Source of the DNA: B1 sp964355075
GTDB taxonomy: Bacteria > Bacteroidota > Bacteroidia > UKL13-3
DNA: 64,000 nucleotides
NCBI GenBank assembly: GCA_964355075.1
Contig: CAYHCF010000009.1
Location: forward strand, 35,420-99,419
Reading direction: 5' to 3'
A program made the position numbers and the translations under genes. How positions within the stretch are numbered: position 1 is the stretch's first letter; each line of letters opens with the position of its first letter. The notes under the pieces were generated by a model, which worked only from the letters and a program-made list of their open reading frames with translations, was not told the DNA's origin and ran no database searches. Of this stretch, positions 8,422 through 16,674 are shown one piece after another.

Positions 8422-10439
8422 AAAAAATTGTATTGCCGCTATTCACGCTAAGCTTATTTATCCTGGGTACATCAGCCATTTACAAAAAAGATCCGGGCGG
8501 AATAGATTTAAAATCCATGGACAAAAATGTGAATCCCGCTGAAGATTTTTATCGTTATGCAAATGGAACCTGGCTCAGGGAAAATACGATTCCTGCCAGT
8601 GAAAGTCGCTGGGGAAGCTTTACCATCGTGGCTGAACGCAATAATGTGATTTTGCGCAATATTTTAGAAATTGCTGCAGCCGACAAATTTTCCCCACCCG
8701 GTTCAAACCAACAAAAAGTTGGAACCCTATACCGCCTGTTTATGGATACCTTAAAACGGGATAGACAAGGAATAAAACCTGCCATGGCTGATATTCAGGC
8801 CATAGATAAAATTACCAATACCCTTCAATTAATGGAATTGGTTGGCCGGTTTCATAGAAAAGGAATTGGCGCTTTTTTTGGTTTTCGGGTGAGTCAGGAT
8901 CTAAAAAACAGCAGTTCCTATATCAGTTATATTTCGCAGGGCGGACTCGGTTTGCCAGACCGGGATTATTATTTTAAGAGCGATAAAAAATCATCTGAAA
9001 TAAGAAATGAGTACCTGTTACATGTGGGTAAAATCGCCGATTTGTTTATGCTAAATGATGGACAAATGGCATCAGATGTGATGAGCTTTGAAACAAGTTT
9101 AGCTGAAAAAACGATGACCCGGACCGAACGTCGCAATCAGGAAAAACAGTATAACAAAAGGGCTTTCCGGCAAATCATAAACGATTATCCCGAGCTGCAG
9201 TTTGAAACTTATTTTAAAACTCTTGGCACCCTTCCGTTTGACAGCATCATTGTTTCGCAACCTGCGTTTTTTGCCACATTAAATGATATGCTGAAAAATA
9301 CTCCTTTACCAAAAATTAAGTCTTACCTGCGCTGGTGTGTGATGAAAAATGCTTCTGCCTTGTTAGATTCAAAATTAGAAAAAGAAAACTTTAATTTTTA
9401 TGGAGCTATACTTACCGGAGCCAAAGAACAAAAACCCATGTGGAAACGCGGAATAGGCGCTGTAAATAATATAGTTGGTGAATTATTGGGACAATTATTT
9501 GTTGAAAAAACCTTTAGCCCCGATTCAAAAAAACGCGTAAACACAATGGTTGATGAAATTGTGGAAGCGTTTAGGGTACGATTGAACCAATTGGAATGGA
9601 TGAGCCAGGCAACCCGCGAAAAGGCATTAGTCAAATTAGCCTCCTTTAACCGTAAATTTGGTTACCCGGATAAATGGAGAGATTATTCTACCCTGGAAAT
9701 AAAAGACGATTCTTACATGGATAATGATTTCAGAGCGAATGAATTCAGGTTCAAAGAAATGATTGATAACCTGGGAAAGCCCATAGACAGGGTAAAATGG
9801 GGAATGTTACCCCAAACGGTAAATGCATACTATAGCCCAACTTTAAACGAAATCGTATTCCCTGCGGCCATTATGCAAGCTCCTTTCTTTGATGCCGATG
9901 CCGATGATGCTGTAAATTATGGCAGTATTGGTGCGGTAATCGGACACGAATTAACACATGGTTTTGATGATCAGGGCTCAAAATACGATGCCGATGGAAA
10001 CCTGAAAAGCTGGTGGACAGAAGAAGATAAAAAATTATTTGAATCGAAAACCAAAGTTCTGGTAAACCAATTTAATGGCTATTTTGTAAGTGACAGCCTG
10101 CATGTAAATGGAGAGCTTACTTTGGGAGAAAACATTGCTGATATTGGCGGTTTAACCATTGCCTACGAGGCATACCAAATGCATCTAAAAAAGAATCCGG
10201 GAGTGTTAATCAATGGGTTTACACCGGAGCAAAGATTTTTTATTGGTTTTGCTCAAATATGGAAAAACAAATCCCGTCCGGAAGCAATGAGGCAACTTAT
10301 TTTAACCGACTCGCATTCTCCCGGTGAGTTCAGGGTATTCGGACCTTTAAGCAATATGCCTTCCTTTTACCAGGCTTTTGGAATAAAAGAAGGAAACAAA
10401 ATGTACCGCAAACCCGACGATAGGGCGAGCATTTGGTAG
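8418..10439 (+). CDS. pepO: M13 family (neprilysin-like) zinc metallopeptidase
   Basis: This 673-residue protein starts with a signal peptide (MKKIVLPLFTLSLFILGTSA) and so acts outside the cytoplasm. It has the full M13 layout. The N-terminal peptidase_M13_N region begins at PAEDFYRYANGTWL. The NAYYSPTLNEIVFPAAIMQ substrate-binding motif precedes the zinc site HELTH (510-514), and ENIAD (571-575) supplies the third zinc ligand and the Asp. All catalytic residues are intact. The family cleaves small peptides. The start codon overlaps the stop of the ABC permease, which is unusual for a secreted protease and ties its expression to the exporter. Confidence 0.93.
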   Translation: MKKIVLPLFTLSLFILGTSAIYKKDPGGIDLKSMDKNVNPAEDFYRYANGTWLRENTIPASESRWGSFTIVAERNNVILRNILEIAAADKFSPPGSNQQKVGTLYRLFMDTLKRDRQGIKPAMADIQAIDKITNTLQLMELVGRFHRKGIGAFFGFRVSQDLKNSSSYISYISQGGLGLPDRDYYFKSDKKSSEIRNEYLLHVGKIADLFMLNDGQMASDVMSFETSLAEKTMTRTERRNQEKQYNKRAFRQIINDYPELQFETYFKTLGTLPFDSIIVSQPAFFATLNDMLKNTPLPKIKSYLRWCVMKNASALLDSKLEKENFNFYGAILTGAKEQKPMWKRGIGAVNNIVGELLGQLFVEKTFSPDSKKRVNTMVDEIVEAFRVRLNQLEWMSQATREKALVKLASFNRKFGYPDKWRDYSTLEIKDDSYMDNDFRANEFRFKEMIDNLGKPIDRVKWGMLPQTVNAYYSPTLNEIVFPAAIMQAPFFDADADDAVNYGSIGAVIGHELTHGFDDQGSKYDADGNLKSWWTEEDKKLFESKTKVLVNQFNGYFVSDSLHVNGELTLGENIADIGGLTIAYEAYQMHLKKNPGVLINGFTPEQRFFIGFAQIWKNKSRPEAMRQLILTDSHSPGEFRVFGPLSNMPSFYQAFGIKEGNKMYRKPDDRASIW

Positions 10440-10618
10440 GAGATCATGCCCATGTAGGAGCGTTTGATGTTTGTAAGTAATTGGTTGTTAAATTGATATT
10501 GTAAAATGAAAATTTCATTAAAATTAATAAAATAGTTTATTATTGTAATAGGTTGTCGTTAAAAACAGTCTCAAAACGAGTGATAACACTTTTAACATTA
10601 TTTAATAAAAACAAAACT

Positions 10619-12700
10619 ATGAGAACAATTATCCTATTCATTTCAACTTTCATCCTTACCATGAGTGTAAGCAGTGTAAATGCGCAGTGGCAAAAAACCG
10701 GCGGTCCTTCAGCTTCAGGAGGTGGCATTAAATGTATGGTTTCCAGCGGAACCAATATTTTTGCAGGGACAAATAATAATTTAGGTATTTATTTGTCGAC
10801 GAATAATGGAGGCCTATGGACAGCTGTAAATAATGGATTAACCGATCTTTTTATTACCGGACTCGCAATCAGCGGAAGCAATATTTATGCTGCTACCCAA
10901 AGCGCTGGAGTATTTTTATCAACCAATAACGGAGGCCTATGGACAGCCATCAATACAGGCTTAACAAATCTGAATACCTCTACAATTGCAGTAAACGGGA
11001 CTTCTATTTTTGTTTCAACAGGTCTCGGATTGTATTTATCAACCAATAATGGTACGAGTTGGGCAGCGGCTAAAACCGGTTTGGGAACCTCAACCGTTAC
11101 ATCTATTGTCTTTAGCGGAACAAATATTTTTGCCGGACTTTCGGGTGATGGTGTATATATTTCAAACAATAATGGAAGCTCCTGGACAGCCGTAAATACC
11201 GGATTGACCAACAAACTCGTAATGGGTTTAGCCGTGAATGGCAGCAATATTTTTGCAGCTACCTTTGGTGGCGTGTATAAATCAGGTGATAATGGAACCA
11301 CATGGACCTCATCAAATACAGGTATTACAAGTAACCTTCTGTATTGTTTTGCTTTCAGTGGATCGAATATTTTTGCAGGCACCGCTAATGCCGGTGTGTT
11401 TCTTTCAACAGATGGGGGGAGCAACTGGGCTTTGGCGAGTACCGGTTTAGATAACTTAGTAGTAAACTCTTTGATGGTGAGCGGCTCAAATGTTTTTGCC
11501 GGAACCAATGGTGGAATATTTTCCTCAAGCAATAACGGAGGACTTTGGAATAGCAGTTTTAACGGATTTCTGGTAACAACAAAAACATTGGTTTTAGTAT
11601 CAGGTGGCTCAAATCTTTATGCGGGAACCAATGATGGCGGTATGTTTATTTCAAGCAATAATGGAACTACCTGGTCTTCTATCAATACCGGTCTGAGCAC
11701 AAAAATGATTTATTCAATAGCCATCAGCGGAACTAATATATTTGCCGGAACCGGTGGTGGGGGTGTATTTTTATCAACAAACAATGGTAGCACATGGACA
11801 GCCATCAATAGCGGTTTAACAGGGTTACAGGTCTTTTCCTTAGCTGCGTCCGGAACGACGGTTTTTGCCGGTACACAATTAGGTATATTTATATCAACCA
11901 ACAGCGGAAGTACCTGGACCATGGTTAATAACGGTTTAATCTGGACCACAGTTAAAGCCTTAGCCATCAAAGGAACCACTATTTTTGCCGGTACCAATGG
12001 TGGAGTATATGTTTCAACCAATAACGGAGGTCTTTGGACTTCCAGAAATGTAGGTTTGCAGGGTACTGATGTTCGTTCATTGGTAATAAAAGGAACTAAT
12101 GTTTTTGCAGGAATTTATAATGGAGGAGCACATTTATGTTCAAATGATAGCACCTGGACATTGATCAATACCGGTTTAAATTCTAATTTTGTTTATACAT
12201 ATGCATTCAACGGATCAGCAATCTATGCAGGAACCTGGGGTGCCGGGGTATATTCGTCAATTAATAATGGAACTAGCTGGGTAGCAGCTAATACCGCTTG
12301 GTTGAGTACGACCAATGTTTACACATTAGCGATTGTTGGAACCGATCTTTTTGCCGGCGTTGAAACAGGCGGTGTATGGAAAATGCCGATTGGATCTTCA
12401 GGCATTGATATGGCAAACAAGAATCATTTGGGTTTCCAGGCGTATCCAAACCCGGGTAACGGAAAATTTGATATTGAAATAAGTGATGAATTCTCGCCTC
12501 TTGGCACTACTCAGATTGAAGTATATAATGAATTGGGAGAAGTGATTTATCGTGCAACCATTGAGCAGACCAAAAGTACATCTGCAGGAAAACAGCTTAC
12601 CAGCATTGATATTTCAAACGCACCGAAAGGAATCTTTTTTGTTCGTCTGTTGAGTACAAACGGGGAGAAAAGTGGCACTCAAAAAATTATTGTTCAATAA
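10619..12700 (+). CDS. Secreted beta-propeller-like repeat protein with T9SS sorting domain
   Basis: This 694-residue protein starts at ATG 10619, which begins a clear signal peptide (MRTIILFISTFILTMSVSS...NAQ). The body is about fourteen repeats of roughly 40 residues with the core GTNIFAGTNGGVYLSTNNG and a Trp-Thr pair, resembling BNR/sialidase-type propeller blades. The C-terminal 80 residues are a type A T9SS sorting domain (AYPNPGNGKFDIEIS, then APKGIFFVRLL and KIIVQ). It should be exported by Sec, moved across the outer membrane by T9SS and attached or released. The ligand is unknown. The repeats are also similar at DNA level, so the gene may change repeat number. Confidence 0.88.
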   Translation: MRTIILFISTFILTMSVSSVNAQWQKTGGPSASGGGIKCMVSSGTNIFAGTNNNLGIYLSTNNGGLWTAVNNGLTDLFITGLAISGSNIYAATQSAGVFLSTNNGGLWTAINTGLTNLNTSTIAVNGTSIFVSTGLGLYLSTNNGTSWAAAKTGLGTSTVTSIVFSGTNIFAGLSGDGVYISNNNGSSWTAVNTGLTNKLVMGLAVNGSNIFAATFGGVYKSGDNGTTWTSSNTGITSNLLYCFAFSGSNIFAGTANAGVFLSTDGGSNWALASTGLDNLVVNSLMVSGSNVFAGTNGGIFSSSNNGGLWNSSFNGFLVTTKTLVLVSGGSNLYAGTNDGGMFISSNNGTTWSSINTGLSTKMIYSIAISGTNIFAGTGGGGVFLSTNNGSTWTAINSGLTGLQVFSLAASGTTVFAGTQLGIFISTNSGSTWTMVNNGLIWTTVKALAIKGTTIFAGTNGGVYVSTNNGGLWTSRNVGLQGTDVRSLVIKGTNVFAGIYNGGAHLCSNDSTWTLINTGLNSNFVYTYAFNGSAIYAGTWGAGVYSSINNGTSWVAANTAWLSTTNVYTLAIVGTDLFAGVETGGVWKMPIGSSGIDMANKNHLGFQAYPNPGNGKFDIEISDEFSPLGTTQIEVYNELGEVIYRATIEQTKSTSAGKQLTSIDISNAPKGIFFVRLLSTNGEKSGTQKIIVQ

Positions 12701-12870
12701 CATACCTCCCACTCTCTGTGATAAATTGCTGATTTAAGCAATTAATTGTCTCAGGATAAATGACAAACAATGTTATTTGTTCAGGATTAGCAAAGTAATT
12801 AGAAATAATATATTTGCAGGGTGTCTGATTGTATTTTATTTCTATTTTTATATGCCAATATTCGAGCGTG

Positions 12871-13728
12871 ATGCCAATTAACAAAACAAAATCTTCCTTT
12901 CCCCTGTTTCCCCACTCGGTTTTTCCCCGCATTTCCTATCGCCATCTCTCACTCTCACTCTCCATTATCTTTCTTATTCTCCTGCTAAGCTCCTGCGGTT
13001 TCGGAAAAATCAATTTAGTGCCAATCAGTATTGATCAAACACTTGGCGAACAAAGTCAGGCTCAAATGAATGCCAATCCTGAGCTTTTTCGTATCCTGGA
13101 TGCGGCCGAATACACAGAAGCGTACGAAAAGCTGAACCAAATTCGGGATAAAATACTTCAATCAGGGAAATTAGTTCACAGGAATGACTTTCCATGGGAA
13201 CTGAAAATAATTGAAGATGACAGCGTTTTGAATGCTTTTTGCCTGCCAGGGGGCTATATTTATATCTATACAGGACTTATCAAATACCTAAATACCGAAG
13301 ATGCACTCGCAGGTGTATTGGGGCATGAAATGGCACATGCCGACTTAAGACATGGCACGAACCAAATGCTTAAAAATTACGGATTAAGCATGATTATCCA
13401 TTTCATTTTTGGTGCAGATAACTCGGTTTTGCTGGGAATTGGACAAAACTTGCTGAGCCTTTCCTTTAGCCGGGCAGATGAAAATGAAGCCGATATGAAA
13501 TCAGTTGAATTGCTTGATGGTACAGATTACGATGCAAGAGGTGTAGCCCGGTTTTTTGAGCAAATAAGCGCGGATGAAAAGGTTCCGGCTGTGATAGAAT
13601 ATGTGAGTACACACCCAAATCCAGAAAACAGAATTCAAAAAATTAATGAAAAATGGAATGAATTGGGAGCGAAGACAGGCAAATCGTTTAAAAAGGAATA
13701 TTTGCAGCTAAAAAAATCTTTGCCCTAA
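12871..13728 (+). CDS. M48 family metalloprotease, lipoprotein
   Basis: This 285-residue protein starts at ATG 12871; an upstream TTG is less likely. A long N-terminal region leads into a lipoprotein signal (LILLLSSC, Cys42). The zinc motif HEMAH is at 152-156 within GHEMAHADLRHG, and the third ligand lies in ENEAD (Glu206), typical of soluble M48 peptidases of the BepA/LoiP/HtpX-like group. The short TPR-rich C-terminus of BepA is absent. It is probably a periplasmic, membrane-tethered protease for envelope quality control. Confidence 0.9.
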   Translation: MPINKTKSSFPLFPHSVFPRISYRHLSLSLSIIFLILLLSSCGFGKINLVPISIDQTLGEQSQAQMNANPELFRILDAAEYTEAYEKLNQIRDKILQSGKLVHRNDFPWELKIIEDDSVLNAFCLPGGYIYIYTGLIKYLNTEDALAGVLGHEMAHADLRHGTNQMLKNYGLSMIIHFIFGADNSVLLGIGQNLLSLSFSRADENEADMKSVELLDGTDYDARGVARFFEQISADEKVPAVIEYVSTHPNPENRIQKINEKWNELGAKTGKSFKKEYLQLKKSLP

Positions 13729-13876
13729 ATAAACGATTCCTGATGATTACCGAAAAAAGTCCTCATTTGATTTTTGTATCCAAAAATTTGCTGACATTTT
13801 AGCACGATAATACTATTTGAACTCAACGAACTATTGATTATTAAATACAGATAACCAGCTATTAATAACTTATGAT

Positions 13877-14335
13877 TTAAACTTTTAGCTTAGATATTAT
13901 GCTACTTTCTATCAGATTCAATTTATCCTCAAAATCATTAACCCTATTTTGATTGTCGCGTAAAAAGGGTTCTAACTCTTTCAAATAGTTAATTTCTTTG
14001 AGTAATATGCCATGATAATCAAGTACTTGCTTTGAGTTTTCGATTATTTGATGGATACCCATCCTGATATCACCTAATTGGCTCATTTCCTGAGATAAAT
14101 CAATGGGTTCAGCTCTTTTTCTAAACATGGAATTTTTACCCAATACCAACCAATCCGGATCAATTTCCGGAATTTGAGTTAATATCTTCTGAATCAGTTC
14201 TAAACTGGGTTTATTCCGGCCTGAACCGATATGTGTTAATACAGGAAGCGAAATCTCTAAAAGGCTTGCAAAAGCGGTTCGTGAAAGATTTTTTACTTCC
14301 ATGATACTTAACACCCGTTTATTTAACTCATCCAT
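13877..14335 (-). CDS. XRE-family helix-turn-helix regulator
   Basis: This 152-residue protein has an N-terminal HTH of the XRE/lambda-repressor type (about residues 5-60, containing SRTAFASLLEISLPVLTHIG and GRNKPSLELIQKIL). It is followed by DPDWLVLGKNSMF, a motif often found after HTH domains in Bacteroidota regulators. A coiled-coil region (about 85-150) probably drives oligomerisation. It is transcribed alone. Its upstream region contains four symmetric 8-bp sites (14364-14434) that fit autoregulation. The target genes are unknown. Confidence 0.85.
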   Translation of the reverse strand: MDELNKRVLSIMEVKNLSRTAFASLLEISLPVLTHIGSGRNKPSLELIQKILTQIPEIDPDWLVLGKNSMFRKRAEPIDLSQEMSQLGDIRMGIHQIIENSKQVLDYHGILLKEINYLKELEPFLRDNQNRVNDFEDKLNLIESSIISKLKV

Positions 14336-14363
14336 ATAAATACCTGTTAATCAGTTATATAGT

Positions 14364-14434
14364 ACAAATGTAAACAATAATTATTACAAATGTAAATAAT
14401 AAAAACATTTGTTAATAGGGCATCAAACATTTGT
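14364..14434. promoter_or_regulatory. Candidate four-site operator of the XRE regulator
   Basis: Two copies of ACAAATGT (14364-14371, 14386-14393) are followed by two inverted copies, ACATTTGT (14405-14412, 14427-14434). The spacings are 22, 19 and 22 bp, about two helical turns each, so all four sites face nearly the same side of the DNA. The array lies 29-99 bp upstream of the regulator start, where an autoregulatory operator would be expected. Confidence 0.5.
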
Positions 14435-14751
14435 TAATTAAGCGATAGATGTATACGTTTACATATAGATATATAATCATCTGATATATAATGATATACA
14501 TATGCAAATTTGAACTACATAAATAAATGTAAAGTTCTATATTATCAAATGTTAAGCAGTAAATATGGCAGTAAAATCCCACTTCACTCCGCTCCTACCT
14601 GTTAACTTCATTTTTAGGCAGATATGCTAATACCTGTCTATTTGCCTTGAAATAAAAAAAAAATGGAAATATCGGTTTCTGAAGCTTTAGAGAAATTTTA
14701 CTAAACACCCAATTAAAATGGATTCCGAACTAAACTCAATGATTTTGGCAA
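14435..14751. other. AT-rich intergenic region without a gene
   Basis: No convincing coding frame is seen. It contains a short direct repeat, GATATATAATCAT / GATATATAATGAT (about 14470-14500), and AT-rich sequence. It probably holds promoter DNA for the regulator and the 3' flank of the minus-strand aldose-epimerase-like gene. Confidence 0.4.
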
Positions 14752-15633
14752 TCAGGGAGCAAAAAAGCTTAAAGAATAGGTAAAGGATTTAATAGATTGA
14801 GGTTCCAATCTTAGCATCCCCTCTTTCTTTGAGATATCATCGCTAAAATTCACAGAATCAGCATGTCCAACCCATGGTTCTAAACAGACAAAATGCTGAT
14901 TGGGGTATTTGGCCCAGATCCCTAAACAAGGAAATTCTTTAAAGCGCAACGCTATCTTATAATTACTCCCTTTTTCTATCAGGTTCAGGTATTCTGATGT
15001 TAGATTTTTAAATATAACAGCGTCTTTTTCAAATAGTTGATTGCGGAGTGATAAAATTTGAGTTGGGTTTCCCAAATTTTCTGATACTCCGGTAAAAAGA
15101 CCCTCTTTCAATAAATAACGATCCAAAATTTCTGGTTTTTCAAATACGAGCTCATATTTCGACAAATCTTTACCGGGAATATTGAACGCCGGATGCGCCC
15201 CTACCGAAAAATAGAGCGGGATTACTCCGGTATTCATTACGGAATAGGAAATCTCCAAGGTATTGCCTTTAAGTTGATAGCTGATAAAAAAACGAAAATC
15301 GTATGGATATTTTAATTGGGTTTCCGCATCCGATTCGAGCATAAAACGGATGGTATCTTGATATAACTCAACCATTTCAAACCCTTTGTCGCGGGCAAAA
15401 CCATGCTGGCTCATTTCAAAAGTTTTTCCTTCAATTTGAATTTTGTTTTGGTTCAGCTTACCCACTATTGGAAAAAGAACAGGTGCACAGCGGTTCCAAA
15501 CTGATGGATTTGCTTGCCATAGGTACTCAAAACCACTTGTTTTGTCAACAATGGAACGGAGTTCAGCCCCCTGGCAATTTATCCTCACATCAAGCTCACC
15601 AGAGCTAATCTGATAATCATTTTCCTCACGCAT
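14752..15633 (-). CDS. Aldose 1-epimerase (LacX-like) family protein
   Basis: This 293-residue protein of the galactose mutarotase-like fold belongs to the LacX/YeaD-type branch. Recognisable segments are the GAELRSIVDKTSGFEYLWQ start of the domain, PVLFPIVGKL, the catalytic-type His in SQHGFARD, YFSVGAHPAFNIP with its His, and CLEPWVGHADSVN near the end. The length fits the family. It is probably cytoplasmic and interconverts anomers of a sugar or sugar phosphate; the exact substrate is uncertain. It stands alone, with no sugar operon nearby. Confidence 0.85.
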   Translation of the reverse strand: MREENDYQISSGELDVRINCQGAELRSIVDKTSGFEYLWQANPSVWNRCAPVLFPIVGKLNQNKIQIEGKTFEMSQHGFARDKGFEMVELYQDTIRFMLESDAETQLKYPYDFRFFISYQLKGNTLEISYSVMNTGVIPLYFSVGAHPAFNIPGKDLSKYELVFEKPEILDRYLLKEGLFTGVSENLGNPTQILSLRNQLFEKDAVIFKNLTSEYLNLIEKGSNYKIALRFKEFPCLGIWAKYPNQHFVCLEPWVGHADSVNFSDDISKKEGMLRLEPQSIKSFTYSLSFFAP

Positions 15634-15798
15634 AACTCAAAATTCTAAACTCATAATTCTAAATTCTTAATTCTTAATTAATCCCCTACCGTCAACTAAA
15701 ATAGAAAAATAACTTATATGCGGAAAACTGTTTTAATAAGTTATTCGCAATTATAAAAGAAAAGAATAATTTTGAATGGCAAATTTAAGGATAGAATT

Positions 15799-15951
15799 AT
15801 GATTCACGTTGTCCGTTTTTTCTTTGTACTCCTAATCACCTTTGTAATTACCATTTTTGTGGTAGATTTTCAATCTGTTGTGGATGGATTTGGTTCCGCA
15901 GTAGATGCTATTTCAGGGATACTTTCCCCTGTTAAAGCGTTATTTAAATAA
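15799..15951 (+). CDS. Possible 50-residue single-pass membrane peptide
   Basis: A short frame starts at ATG 15799. It encodes MIHVVRFFFVLLITFVITIF followed by a polar segment ending SPVKALFK. One membrane helix covers about residues 3-22. It begins roughly 160 bp upstream of the dispersed CTCTGTG repeat. No ribosome binding site is obvious, which is normal in this phylum. It could be a real small membrane protein or chance. Confidence 0.4.
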   Translation: MIHVVRFFFVLLITFVITIFVVDFQSVVDGFGSAVDAISGILSPVKALFK

Positions 15952-16077
15952 TTAATATTTTGGCTCTATGTTGCATATAGTGGGTAATGTTAATGCAAAT
16001 AACCTTTATGTGTTCAATACCAGAATTAATTTTACCATCCACCCTGAATAAAATTATTCGAAGGAGCAATATGAAAA

Positions 16078-16184
16078 TTACACGGAGAACCACTGAGGAG
16101 GCACAGAGAACCACGGAGGTAAATTATGCAACATTGAAACTCTGTGAACCTCTGTGAATTCTCTGTGTAACTCAGTGTAATAAA
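16078..16184. repeat. Palindromic CTCTGTG-type intergenic repeat
   Basis: An imperfect inverted repeat. The left arm contains ACACGGAGAACCACTGAGG and CACAGAGAACCACGGAGG. The right arm contains CTCTGTGAACCTCTGTGAA and TCTCTGTGTAACTCAGTGTA. It belongs to the same loose family as repeats at 3949, 21352 and 23961. No gene lies in the rest of 15952-16340. Confidence 0.7.
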
Positions 16185-16340
16185 AAAATTACATGTTGAA
16201 CCACATCAGAATTTATTAATCATCCTATCGAAAAATTTATTTCTAAAACTACCCATTACAAATAACTTAGAGCCATTATTTTACGTTTTTTTTGGCTATT
16301 TCCTTATTTTGGTGGATATTTGAGGCATAAAAATCAATTT

Positions 16341-16424
16341 GCCGTGGTGATGAAATTGGTAGACATGCCATCTTGAGGGGGTGGTGCCTGCATGGGCGTG
16401 TGAGTTCGAGTCTCATCCACGGTA
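16341..16424 (+). tRNA. tRNA-Leu (GAG)
   Basis: This is an 84-nt class II tRNA. The acceptor stem is GCCGTGG/CCACGGT, with a G-U first pair and discriminator A. The D-arm contains AATTGGTAGAC. The anticodon stem CCATC/GGTGG closes the loop TTGAGGG, giving anticodon GAG at 16375-16377. A long variable arm follows, then the T-arm GTGAGTTCGAGTCTCAT with the standard TTCGA loop. CCA is not encoded. It reads CUC and CUU leucine codons. Confidence 0.95.
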
Positions 16425-16430
16425 CATAAA

Positions 16431-16466
16431 AAAGCCGGTTCGTCTTTAAGGACAAGCCGGCTTTCA
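16431..16466 (+). terminator. Rho-independent terminator after tRNA-Leu
   Basis: A stem AAAGCCGG.../...CCGGCTTT around a TTCGTCTTTAAGGACAA core, ending in a T-rich tract. It lies directly after the tRNA. Being nearly symmetric with an A-run on its left side, it could also terminate the minus-strand small gene that ends at 16485. Its core resembles the TCTCGTC palindrome family. Confidence 0.75.
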
Positions 16467-16484
16467 TTTCTTTAAAACAAGCGC

Positions 16485-16622
16485 TTAGTCAATAACGACG
16501 GTACGTTCTGTATTTGGCGATTTAATAACAACCAATTTCGTATTTACCTTAATTCTGGATTTACGCAATACTGATGTAGTCTTATTTCCCCTGTCTTTTC
16601 TTTTTAACCTTGTAACTGCCAT
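16485..16622 (-). CDS. Small basic protein of 45 residues
   Basis: The frame begins at ATG 16622 (MAVTRLKRKDRGNKTTSVLR) and ends with TAA at 16485. The product is strongly basic, rich in Lys, Arg and Thr, with no membrane segment or Cys. Its N-terminus resembles ribosomal-protein-like or nucleic-acid-binding peptides. It ends about 20 nt from the shared terminator hairpin and begins about 50 nt after the arginine decarboxylase stop on the same strand, so it may lie in that transcript. I do not recognise a named family. Confidence 0.6.
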   Translation of the reverse strand: MAVTRLKRKDRGNKTTSVLRKSRIKVNTKLVVIKSPNTERTVVID

Positions 16623-16674
16623 AATTATATTTTTTGCAAATATAGGGTAAGTAAATAGTTTTCCAAATTCAATC

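Noticed and set aside
10885..11532. Long minus-strand open frame (215 codons) inside the propeller-like repeat gene
   Set aside because: It is antisense to a strongly supported secreted protein and arises from the repeat codon pattern. Its product is an artificial Pro/Val/Leu repeat with no start context.
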